From Methanomassiliicoccaceae archaeon (GTDB taxonomy: Archaea > Thermoplasmatota > Thermoplasmata > Methanomassiliicoccales > Methanomethylophilaceae), in NCBI GenBank assembly GCA_009776695.1, contig WRNI01000037.1:1-11373 (forward strand): a stretch of 11,373 nt of DNA. The letters are read 5' to 3'. The notes beneath the pieces are model-generated. The model made no database searches, was not told where the DNA came from, and saw only the letters and a list, made by a program, of their open reading frames with translations. Positions 5,373 to 11,373 of the stretch are shown in pieces. A program made the translations under genes and the position numbers. Each line of letters begins with the position of its first letter. Positions within the stretch are counted from its first letter, which is position 1.

Positions 5373-6251
5373 TTATGCCTCCGTCCTTCCGGCCATCGCG
5401 TTCAGCCGTCTTATCCTTTCCTCAACGGGCGGGTGCGTGCTGAATATGCGCGACGTCCCCTTCTTGCGCCCGCTTAACGGGTTCGCGATCCACATATGCG
5501 CGCTCGACGGGTTCTCGTTCTCCATCGGTCTTCTTATGTTACCCGATTCAAGCTTGTCAAGCGCGCTCGCCAGCGATAACGGATCGCTGATGATCCGGGC
5601 GCCGGACTCGTCCGCCTTGTACTCCCTGCTGCGCGAGATGCTTAACTGAATAAGCATCGCCGCGATCGGTATCGTGAGATATGCGAGGAACATTATGACC
5701 ATCGTTCCGGCGTCCCTGTTCCTTAACGAACCGAACAACGCGAATCTTGCCAATATCGATATGGCGCCGGCGATCATCGCCGCCACCGACATCACGAGAA
5801 TGTCACGATTCTTCACGTGCGCCATCTCGTGCGCCATGACGCCTCTTAACTCTTTGTCGTCGAGAAGGTCAAGAAGACCTGTTGTCGCGACCACGGCGGC
5901 GCTCTTCGGCCCGCGCCCTGTTGCAAATGCATTCGGCGTCGGGTTGTTCGTTATACCAACTTCAGGCATAGGAAGTCCGGCGCTCACCGCGATGCCTTCG
6001 ACGATACCGTAAAGGCGCGGATTGTCCTCTCTCTTTATCAGTTTGACCTTATGCGCCTTCAGCACTATCTTCTTTGAGAAGATGAATGAGAAAAGATTGA
6101 TCAGCGTCGCCAGTACGAGGAACACCAGCATGACCAGCATCATGCTGTCCGTGCTCCCGTCATATATGAAATAGCTCAGCACGGCGCCTATGCCAACGAA
6201 CAGTAACGTTAGCATCAGGAACAGCGCCGCGGTTCTTACGATATACCCCAT
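5373..6251 (-). CDS. htpX: HtpX-like M48 membrane zinc metalloprotease
   Basis: The 292-residue protein has the usual HtpX length and order. Two N-terminal membrane segments (about 5-30 and 37-58) are followed by the conserved NNPTPNAFATGRGP region (102-115). The zinc-binding HEMAH is at 141-145, a hydrophobic hairpin spans about 151-174 and 184-204, and the third metal ligand is Glu210 in SREYKADESGA. A C-terminal FSTHPPVEERIRRL follows. It degrades misfolded membrane proteins and is typically stress-responsive. It is the first gene of an operon with NfeD and SPFH. Two GGAG-type ribosome sites precede the ATG; the farther one (AAGGAGA) has the better spacing. All catalytic residues are intact. 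Whether its protease activity is organised by the SPFH/NfeD pair is an inference from gene order. Confidence 0.93.
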   Translation of the reverse strand: MGYIVRTAALFLMLTLLFVGIGAVLSYFIYDGSTDSMMLVMLVFLVLATLINLFSFIFSKKIVLKAHKVKLIKREDNPRLYGIVEGIAVSAGLPMPEVGITNNPTPNAFATGRGPKSAAVVATTGLLDLLDDKELRGVMAHEMAHVKNRDILVMSVAAMIAGAISILARFALFGSLRNRDAGTMVIMFLAYLTIPIAAMLIQLSISRSREYKADESGARIISDPLSLASALDKLESGNIRRPMENENPSSAHMWIANPLSGRKKGTSRIFSTHPPVEERIRRLNAMAGRTEA

Positions 6252-6362
6252 CTCCTGTTTCTCCTTTTACACTTAATTAAAGCTATTGCGTCGCTGTATT
6301 TAGAATTGACCCGTATACCTCACGTATCCGGCGCGGTCACGGTCGCCTGCCGGTCACTATTA
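6252..6362. other. Intergenic region between the HtpX operon and the MBL gene
   Basis: It contains the HtpX ribosome binding sites, a TTAATTAA palindrome (6274-6281 region) and TTCTAAATAC on the minus strand near 6298-6308. The last could be the TATA box of the HtpX operon with a roughly 25-nt leader. On the MBL side, CCGGC (6328-6332) and GCCGG (6349-6353) could form a weak hairpin, and CGGTCAC occurs twice (6334-6340, 6351-6357). No gene is seen. The promoter assignment is tentative. Confidence 0.35.
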
Positions 6363-7154
6363 TCAGATGTCAAAACTTATCTCGGTGCCCGCGTAAAATT
6401 CTTTGACGGCGTCCATACCCAACTTTTCCCTCAGGTACGTTCTCTGCGTCTGCCCTGTGCAGTGATTAAGATACAGTTCGGGAGGTCCGCTGTCCGCGAA
6501 CGTGTCCGCGACCGCGTGAACTTCGGTGCGTTTCATCTTCACCATGTGCAGACCGCCGATGACGGCTGCCACTTTTTTCCCCGTTCTCTCTTTGATGAAC
6601 GACATCACGTTTGAAATACCGTTATGACAGCATCCGCATATGAGGACCGGGCCTTTCTTCGTCATCAGCACAAGGGAGTTCTCTTCGGTCTGCGCCTCCG
6701 GCGCCGCGCCCGCCGGCGGAGCCTCTGCGGGGACGCTGCCTGTCACGAATAAGTTATCGCTAAGCTGCGCCCATTCGCTGATCACGCCGATATTCATCTT
6801 TCCGGACATGCCGTCCGGTATCTCTTCCTTCCCCATCTGTATACCGAGAACGCGCTTCCTCATGTCTATGCGCGACGGTGCGACGACGTTCACGGCGGCG
6901 TCCCTTCTTTCCAGGAATGCCGCAAGTCCGCCTATATGCGGCCTGTGCATATGCGATATCACAACGCGGTCTATCGTGTTCACGTCGATGTTCAGATGGT
7001 CCATGTTATGCATCAGGTAGTTACCGCGCATGCCCGTATCGAAAAGCGTGCGCTCGCCGTCAGTATCTATGAGGATCGATATCCCGCGGGCGCCTATCAG
7101 CGCCGTCCTTACCAGCGAGCCTTCGTCGTAGACGCTGAGCACCTTCGCTTTCAT
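6363..7154 (-). CDS. Metallo-beta-lactamase-fold protein, COG1237-like, variant metal site
   Basis: The 263-residue protein resembles the archaeal family annotated as dihydropterin-ribofuranosylaminobenzene 5'-phosphate synthase-like. It has LFDTGMRGN (38-45), the ISHMHRPHIGGL metal loop (66-77), CGCCHNGISNV with His177, VIGGLHMV (198-205) and NHCTGQTQ with His231. The canonical HxHxDH motif reads H68-M-H70-R-P72-H73, so the metal-bridging Asp is Pro. The codon (CCG) was checked on the complementary strand. This may leave a single-metal or altered centre. A Pro/Ala-rich insert (about 142-154) interrupts the middle. It is the last gene after the TatD-like hydrolase and the glycosyltransferase, 37 nt behind the latter. 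No clear Shine-Dalgarno precedes the ATG; TTTTACAT about 26 nt upstream might give a separate leaderless start. The substrate is unknown; the family name should not be read as a demonstrated role in methanopterin synthesis. Confidence 0.8.
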   Translation of the reverse strand: MKAKVLSVYDEGSLVRTALIGARGISILIDTDGERTLFDTGMRGNYLMHNMDHLNIDVNTIDRVVISHMHRPHIGGLAAFLERRDAAVNVVAPSRIDMRKRVLGIQMGKEEIPDGMSGKMNIGVISEWAQLSDNLFVTGSVPAEAPPAGAAPEAQTEENSLVLMTKKGPVLICGCCHNGISNVMSFIKERTGKKVAAVIGGLHMVKMKRTEVHAVADTFADSGPPELYLNHCTGQTQRTYLREKLGMDAVKEFYAGTEISFDI

Positions 7155-7191
7155 AGCGCATCATGGACGAGCGCATGTAAAACCTTATCCG

Positions 7192-8322
7192 TCATCTTCG
7201 TTGCCTTGTGCTCACAAGCTCTTCGAATAACGATACGTATGCATCTACGGACCTAGATATGGAATACGAAACGGCCGTCGTTCTTGCGTTAACTCCTATC
7301 GACGGATCGGCGGAAAGACATTTCTTTATCGCTTCGGCGCAGCCTTCCGGCGACGCGTCGAACATAAACCCGTTCTCCCCGTCCACGATGAAATCGACGA
7401 ATGCTCTTCCGTGCGGGCATGCGACCGGAAGGCCGCAGGCCATAGCGTCCATTATCGCGAGGCATTGCGCCTCATATATCGACGACGACACGGCGGCGTC
7501 CGCCGCCGCGTAATGTAACGGTAACTCGGCGTCACTTACGAACCCGGTGAATATTATTCGTTCCGTGAGCCCGAGATCGGCGGTCAGGGCTTTCAGCTCC
7601 GCCTCCGAGGCGCCTTTGCCCACTATCATAAGAACAACGTCTTCGCTCAGCATCGTCATCGCCTTTATCAGAACGTCCAGACATTTTTCGGGACAGAGAC
7701 GGCCGACGTGTATCAACACCTTTTTTTCAGCGATGCCGTATCTTTCGCGTATAACGCTTCCGTCGATCCCGGGTCTCATCGTTCCCGTATCAATGCCTGT
7801 GGGTATCACACGCACGTTCGCCTTCACGTTATTCTCTTTAAGTTCTTTGGCTATCGACGGCGTCTGCGCCACCGTGACGTCCGCCCTTTTGAAAAGACGG
7901 CGGAAGTATGACCATCCGACCTTCAGCGAGAATTCAGGGTCGAAGGGCGAATATTCGCCTATGAAATCCCAGACCGGCGTGTGGAACGTAATGACAACGG
8001 GAACATCGAGAAGTTTTCCGCATGCTATGCCGCGAACCGCCATGAACGCAAATCCGTGAACGTTGATGACATCGACGCCCATCTCCTTAAGACGGAATAT
8101 GCTGTCCGACGGGAATATCGGCAAATAATATCCTTCGAACGTCCCGAAGCTCTTCGCGGGTATGTAATGAACGCCTTCTACCCTGTTCCCCTTCCCGGGA
8201 TCGGGAGCTATCAGAATAACATCATGACCGCGTTCCTCAAGACCTTTCCGTAAGGTGTCGATGGCCGCCACGACCCCGTCCCTCACCGGATGGTGCGAAT
8301 CGACCATCATCGCTATTTTCAT
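7192..8322 (-). CDS. GT4-family glycosyltransferase
   Basis: The 376-residue protein has the two Rossmann halves of a GT-B enzyme. The acceptor half begins MKIAMMVDSHHPVRDGV with the TFHTP loop (112-116). The donor half has IPTGID (173-178), HVGRLCPEKCLDVLI (205-219, with R208 and K213 for the nucleotide-sugar phosphate), VGKG (234-237), FTGFVSDAEL and the donor-binding SSIYEAQCLAIMDAMACGLPV region (280-300). The usual EX7E pair is E284 and D292, a conservative EX7D variant. No membrane segment is seen, so it is cytosolic or peripheral, perhaps making glycolipids or surface glycans; the acceptor cannot be read from sequence. The frame is open upstream to 8460, but that part overlaps the TatD-like gene. 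The ATG at 8322 begins exactly at the family start and has GGGAG seven bases before it. It lies 52 nt behind the TatD-like stop, probably in the same transcript. Confidence 0.9.
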   Translation of the reverse strand: MKIAMMVDSHHPVRDGVVAAIDTLRKGLEERGHDVILIAPDPGKGNRVEGVHYIPAKSFGTFEGYYLPIFPSDSIFRLKEMGVDVINVHGFAFMAVRGIACGKLLDVPVVITFHTPVWDFIGEYSPFDPEFSLKVGWSYFRRLFKRADVTVAQTPSIAKELKENNVKANVRVIPTGIDTGTMRPGIDGSVIRERYGIAEKKVLIHVGRLCPEKCLDVLIKAMTMLSEDVVLMIVGKGASEAELKALTADLGLTERIIFTGFVSDAELPLHYAAADAAVSSSIYEAQCLAIMDAMACGLPVACPHGRAFVDFIVDGENGFMFDASPEGCAEAIKKCLSADPSIGVNARTTAVSYSISRSVDAYVSLFEELVSTRQRR

Positions 8323-8374
8323 TGACGCTCCCGTTACCGACAACGTCCGCGTCCGGATTAATGCTTTTCTGTGC

Positions 8375-9211
8375 TCACCGGCGGAACATCCTCTCCGGTG
8401 TGTCATGGCATATCTTCCATGCCGTCTCCGAGGACATCCCGCCCGATGAGAGCAACGCATTCACCCTTTTCGGCACGGTGGTTATCGACATCACCGCGCC
8501 GGGCCTCGCATTATCGTCTATGTAATCGGTCTCAAGCATGAAGCGATCGCCTTTGCCGAGGGCCTCACGCACCGCATTCCTCGATGCGGGTATCGACGGG
8601 AATATTCCGTAAGTCTCGTCATCGCGCACCAGCGGCGGTGAGAAATGCTTTATCACCATCCCGGGGTCTAACGATGCGGACCTCGCCATTTCTGACAGCT
8701 CTTTCATGAGCTCGGGCGACCCGGACTCGCTGTGTATTATCACCGGGCATCCGTTCTCCGCCGCAAGTTCCATACCGTATACGAGTATACGATCGGACGC
8801 CTCTTTTATTTCCGCCGGAACGTCGAAATGCGGTCTTCCGATCTCGCCGAGCGCGTCCGCTTTGCCGGACGCGACGAGACCGGCGGCGGTACGCATGCCG
8901 TCTTTCATTATCTTCTCCGCCTTTTCAATGCCGAACCGTTCCGCAAGCGGTAACAGGAGAACAGGATACGGACCGACGGCAACGTTGACGTGAACGCCGG
9001 TCATCTCCCTCGCACGTTCGGCCATTGATAACGTTACGTTATACGATCTGAGGAAGCTGTCCGCGTCGGATATTTCTATCTCTTCGTAAGGTAACGTAAC
9101 TAACGTTATACCTGTGCCTCCGGCCGCTTCGAACTCCTTCAGCGCATCAATGTTACGTCCGCTCGGGCTGAGATGCACGTGGTTGTCGTATATCGGTACC
9201 TTTTCCGTCAC
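8375..9211 (-). CDS. TatD-related metal-dependent hydrolase
   Basis: The 278-residue protein is an amidohydrolase-type TIM barrel of the archaeal TatD-related family. Metal ligands appear in the expected order: His11 and His13 in YDNHVHL, Glu123 in LGEIGRPHF, His160 in VIIHSES, His189 in IKHFSPP and Asp229 in LETDYIDD. The C-terminal TPERMFR is typical. Bacterial TatD proteins are metal-dependent DNases; the substrate of the archaeal branch is unproven. The only start that keeps the conserved N-terminus is a GTG at 9211. An ATG two bases upstream is in another frame and immediately hits a stop. The GTG lies 27 nt from a TATA element shared with the divergent primase gene, so the message may be leaderless. 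Being divergent from priS suggests, but does not prove, a nucleic-acid-related role. It heads the unit with the glycosyltransferase and MBL genes. Confidence 0.87.
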   Translation of the reverse strand: MTEKVPIYDNHVHLSPSGRNIDALKEFEAAGGTGITLVTLPYEEIEISDADSFLRSYNVTLSMAERAREMTGVHVNVAVGPYPVLLLPLAERFGIEKAEKIMKDGMRTAAGLVASGKADALGEIGRPHFDVPAEIKEASDRILVYGMELAAENGCPVIIHSESGSPELMKELSEMARSASLDPGMVIKHFSPPLVRDDETYGIFPSIPASRNAVREALGKGDRFMLETDYIDDNARPGAVMSITTVPKRVNALLSSGGMSSETAWKICHDTPERMFRR

Positions 9212-9233
9212 ATCCCAAAGAATACGGACAATG

Positions 9234-9242
9234 TAATTATAT
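9234..9242. promoter_or_regulatory. Shared TATA element between priS and the TatD-like gene
   Basis: TAATTATAT is nearly symmetric and centred at 9238. The priS ATG (9266) lies 28 nt to its right and the TatD-like GTG (9211) 27 nt to its left. Both distances match the archaeal TATA-to-start distance of leaderless messages. It is the only strongly AT-rich patch in the 54-nt intergenic region, so it probably directs one or both transcripts. Confidence 0.6.
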
Positions 9243-9265
9243 GTTGTTCGGCGCTACTCGTTCCG

Positions 9266-10477
9266 ATGGATCAGAACTCCAGGTTCCTGCTCAAAGCGTT
9301 CCGCAGATATTACAAGGCGAACGCACCGGTACTTCCTGAACGATTCGGCAGAAGAGAATTCGGATTCATGTTCTTCGACAGGACGTTCGTGCAGCGGCAC
9401 CTCGGTTTCACCAAAGCCGACGATGTCCGCAGATTCCTGATAGCGCAGGTGCCTTCGCATTGTTATTACTCGACCGCGTATTACAGAGACCCGGCGGCGC
9501 CGACGATGGACGAGAAGATGTGGCTGGGCGCCGATCTGATATTCGATCTTGACGCCGATCATCTGAAAGGCGCCGATAAGATGACGTACGCCGAGATGCT
9601 TGAACAGATCAAGAAGGAGATGATCAATCTCGTCGATTCGTTCATATGCGGCGATCTGGGGTTCAAAGAGGAGGAAGTGAACATCGTCTTTTCCGGCGGA
9701 CGGGGATATCACGCTCACGTATCGTCGCCGAAGGTGCTGACGCTCGGTTCGCCGGAAAGAAGGGAGATAGTCGATTACGTTACGTCAAAAGGCCTTGACA
9801 TGAACTGGACGTTCCCGGAAAAAGGTACCGTCACGTCGGCGGTGAACCTCGGCGGCCGGAAGCTTACCAACGTCACGCTGGACCGCCTGATACCGAAGGC
9901 GGACTCCGGCGGGTGGAGGCTGAGGCTGAGGGACGGCCTTGCGGCCGTGGCGGACGACCTGATGGCAATGGACGCAAAGGAACTGAAAAAGAAGTACCCG
10001 AGCATAGGGAAGACCGCTGATAAGACGATCGCAAAGGTAAAGGACGACGTGGCGTCGTCCGTGAACGCGATGTTCGAACGCAACACCATGGCGACGCTGA
10101 CGAAAAAGAGTCAGGAAATTCTTATGAGGATAATGTCGGAGGACGTCGTCGTTTCGTTATCGGGGGAAGTGGACGAGCCCGTGACGGCCGATATAAAACG
10201 ATTGATACGGCTTCCCGGTTCCGTGCACGGGAAGAGCGGCCTGCGCGTGACGCCGCTCTCGCGCAACGGGCTTGATGATTTCGATCCGCTGGAGGACGCC
10301 GTTCCCAAAGAGTACTCATCCGACGCCGTAAAAATAACGATGAAACGTGACACAGAAATAACAATGCTCGGTGAACGGATGTTACTGAAAGGCGAGACGG
10401 AAGTGCCGGAATACGCGGCCGTTTTTCTTATTGGCCGTAAGCTCGCGGATCACGGTCACGGCATTGTTAACGAGTGA
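9266..10477 (+). CDS. priS: DNA primase small catalytic subunit PriS
   Basis: Synthesises RNA/DNA primers for replication together with PriL. The 403-residue protein is slightly longer than many archaeal PriS proteins and carries the family signature. Motif I is LIFDLDADH with metal-binding Asp95 and Asp97. The nucleotide-binding FSGGRGYHAHVSS spans 142-154. The third acidic residue, Asp303, is followed by VTADIKRLIRLPGSVHGKSGL (306-326). The N-terminus RRYYKAN and REFGFMFF are also typical. Only two Cys (66 and 128) occur before the C-terminal half, so the Cys-rich zinc knuckle of some archaeal primases is not evident. ATG 9266 is preferred because homology begins there and a TATA element is centred 28 nt upstream, implying a leaderless mRNA. 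A longer in-frame start at 9173 would run through the divergent neighbour's coding region. The stop overlaps the convergent radical SAM gene by 11 nt. Confidence 0.95.
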   Translation: MDQNSRFLLKAFRRYYKANAPVLPERFGRREFGFMFFDRTFVQRHLGFTKADDVRRFLIAQVPSHCYYSTAYYRDPAAPTMDEKMWLGADLIFDLDADHLKGADKMTYAEMLEQIKKEMINLVDSFICGDLGFKEEEVNIVFSGGRGYHAHVSSPKVLTLGSPERREIVDYVTSKGLDMNWTFPEKGTVTSAVNLGGRKLTNVTLDRLIPKADSGGWRLRLRDGLAAVADDLMAMDAKELKKKYPSIGKTADKTIAKVKDDVASSVNAMFERNTMATLTKKSQEILMRIMSEDVVVSLSGEVDEPVTADIKRLIRLPGSVHGKSGLRVTPLSRNGLDDFDPLEDAVPKEYSSDAVKITMKRDTEITMLGERMLLKGETEVPEYAAVFLIGRKLADHGHGIVNE

Positions 10478-11300
10478 AACAGCAGCACGTATGCTTTTCA
10501 ACGATTTTCATTCCTTTTTCCCTGGCCCACGCCACCGTATCACGGGAAGGGTTAGCTATACTTTTTATACCAGAATCTATACACCTTATCTCAAGGCCGC
10601 GATGGAAACGCGGGCGCATGCAGCCCAGCGTCACTTCGAATCCCATCCCTTTAAGCATCCTCGCGGCCTCAACTATCGTATCCTCCGTTATTAACGAATT
10701 CTCCGTTATGGTGCCCTTCACGGGCACCAGCGCAAGCAGCGTGATCTCATTCAGCCCCTTGTCCCTGACAAGTTCCGCCGACGCCAGAAGGTCGTATGTA
10801 CCGAAACCGGCAGTCAGATGCGGCACCGGTCTGCCGCCCGCGCTGACGATTATGTCGATCATTTCCGAGTATGCGTCCGGTGAGACATCAAGGTGCAGCA
10901 CCTCTTTTATGATGACGGGGTCCTGATGCACATCTACCGAGAATTCCCTTACACCCGCGGATACGAGACGTTCCGCGTCATCCTCGTTCAGAAAACCGGT
11001 GTGAACGTTGACCTTCAGTCCGCTGCGGACCGCGCGCTCAATGTCATCGATGACGTTCATGACGGGGACGCTTCCCCTTTTATCACATCCCCCGCTCACA
11101 AGCATGCCGTGACCGCCTGACGATATTATATCGTCTACCGCCGCGGACATGGCGGACCCGCAGGAAACATCTTTCATATGTCTGAGGTGCGCGCCTTTGC
11201 AATGCTCGCACATTTGGTCGCATCCCGTTCCCGTGACGGAGAGCGACGGGAACGGCCTTCCCGGCAAATATATTGTTAACGTCTCGCTATCAAAGCTCAT
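10467..11300 (-). CDS. Radical SAM protein (COG1856-like), function unknown
   Basis: The 277-residue protein starts with a short beta region and then SVTGTGCDQMCEHCKG (21-36), in which Cys27, Cys31 and Cys34 give the CX3CX2C ligand set for a 4Fe-4S cluster. LVSGGCDKRGSVP (68-80) is the SAM-binding GG motif region, with an additional Cys. VNVHTGFLN, VDVHQDP, HLTAGF and LLALVPVKGT mark the successive strands of the barrel, similar to the biotin-synthase arrangement. The end carries three adjacent cysteines (HTCCCF, residues 270-275) of unknown use. The overall pattern resembles uncharacterised radical SAM proteins of methanogens and relatives; the substrate is unknown. A TATA-like element (AATAAAG, minus strand, about 11324-11330) lies 26 nt before the ATG at 11300, suggesting a leaderless message. 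The gene is convergent with priS. Confidence 0.87.
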   Translation of the reverse strand: MSFDSETLTIYLPGRPFPSLSVTGTGCDQMCEHCKGAHLRHMKDVSCGSAMSAAVDDIISSGGHGMLVSGGCDKRGSVPVMNVIDDIERAVRSGLKVNVHTGFLNEDDAERLVSAGVREFSVDVHQDPVIIKEVLHLDVSPDAYSEMIDIIVSAGGRPVPHLTAGFGTYDLLASAELVRDKGLNEITLLALVPVKGTITENSLITEDTIVEAARMLKGMGFEVTLGCMRPRFHRGLEIRCIDSGIKSIANPSRDTVAWAREKGMKIVEKHTCCCFTR

Positions 11301-11333
11301 TTAGGCACAGAATGACCAAAAGCTTTATTCAAT

Positions 11334-11342
11334 AGATATAAT
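11334..11342 (+). promoter_or_regulatory. TATA-like element for a gene entering the right edge
   Basis: GATATAATT is centred near 11338, about 25 nt before an ATG at 11363. It lies next to, but is distinct from, the minus-strand TATA-like element of the radical SAM gene, making 11301-11362 a divergent promoter region. Confidence 0.5.
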
Positions 11343-11362
11343 TCTTCGTCTCGGTAGTTGCA

Positions 11363-11373
11363 ATGAAGGGTTT
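11363..11373 (+). CDS. Start of a gene cut by the window edge
   Basis: Only the codons for Met-Lys-Gly and two bases of a fourth (probably Phe) are visible. The call rests on the ATG being 25 nt downstream of a good TATA-like element, the same geometry seen for priS. No function can be assigned. Confidence 0.4.

Noticed and set aside
8323..8460. Upstream extension of the glycosyltransferase
   Set aside because: It is Arg/Cys-rich, overlaps the TatD-like coding region, and a good ribosome site precedes the internal ATG.
9026..9112. Cluster of TAACGTTA/GTTACGTTA-like palindromic strings
   Set aside because: They fall inside the TatD-like gene and are explained by codons for NVTL and ITLVTL segments; no regular spacing.
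9173..9265. Longer priS start
   Set aside because: It would overlap the divergent TatD-like start, cross the TATA element and add residues not typical of PriS.
10464..10480. 11-nt overlap of priS and the radical SAM gene as a regulatory device
   Set aside because: Short convergent overlaps are common in compact genomes; nothing else points to regulation.

Overview
The window reads as a chromosomal segment of an archaeon, probably a euryarchaeote of the Thermoplasmata type. Methanomassiliicoccales-like is a guess from gene content, not a demonstrated placement. Support for Archaea: a small catalytic DNA primase subunit (PriS), an archaeal Tsr3 rRNA-modifying enzyme, an Hps-RraA fusion, a COG1856-like radical SAM protein, TATA elements about 25-28 nt upstream of several start codons (a leaderless pattern), and a box C/D sRNA gene with all four boxes and a closing stem. 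Apart from a lower-GC patch near 1.2-2.3 kb, the DNA is moderately GC-rich and densely coding.

Layout. 1-161: two sets of short tandem repeats downstream of tsr3. 162-1180 (minus): a two-gene unit, a low-molecular-weight phosphatase-fold protein that has lost its catalytic Cys and Arg, followed with a 4-nt overlap by tsr3. 1419-2087 (plus): a DUF3800 gene in more AT-rich sequence. 2088-2468: a gene-free stretch holding a foldable element (2098-2163) and a box C/D sRNA (2336-2393) with its own TATA-like element and T-rich tail. 2469-3764 (plus): Hps-RraA fusion, ending at a hairpin shared with the convergent next operon. 3795-6251 (minus): operon HtpX -> NfeD -> SPFH/stomatin, a membrane-proteostasis module. 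6363-9211 (minus): TatD-like hydrolase -> GT4 glycosyltransferase -> metallo-beta-lactamase-fold protein. 9266-10477 (plus): priS, divergent from the TatD-like gene. 10467-11300 (minus): a radical SAM protein whose 3' end overlaps priS by 11 nt. 11363-end (plus): the first codons of another probable leaderless gene.

How the parts connect: Tsr3 and the C/D sRNA both concern rRNA modification. One guide of the sRNA can pair with the universally conserved 1400 region of 16S rRNA so that the box-D+5 rule points to C1402 (E. coli numbering). HtpX, NfeD and SPFH form a plausible membrane protease/scaffold set. Hps-RraA belongs to the ribulose-monophosphate route by which many archaea make pentoses. 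The most noteworthy items are the sRNA and its predicted target, the pseudo-phosphatase next to tsr3, one TATA element equidistant from the tatD-like and priS start codons, and an 18-bp tandem duplication that places three in-frame TGA codons at the end of tsr3.
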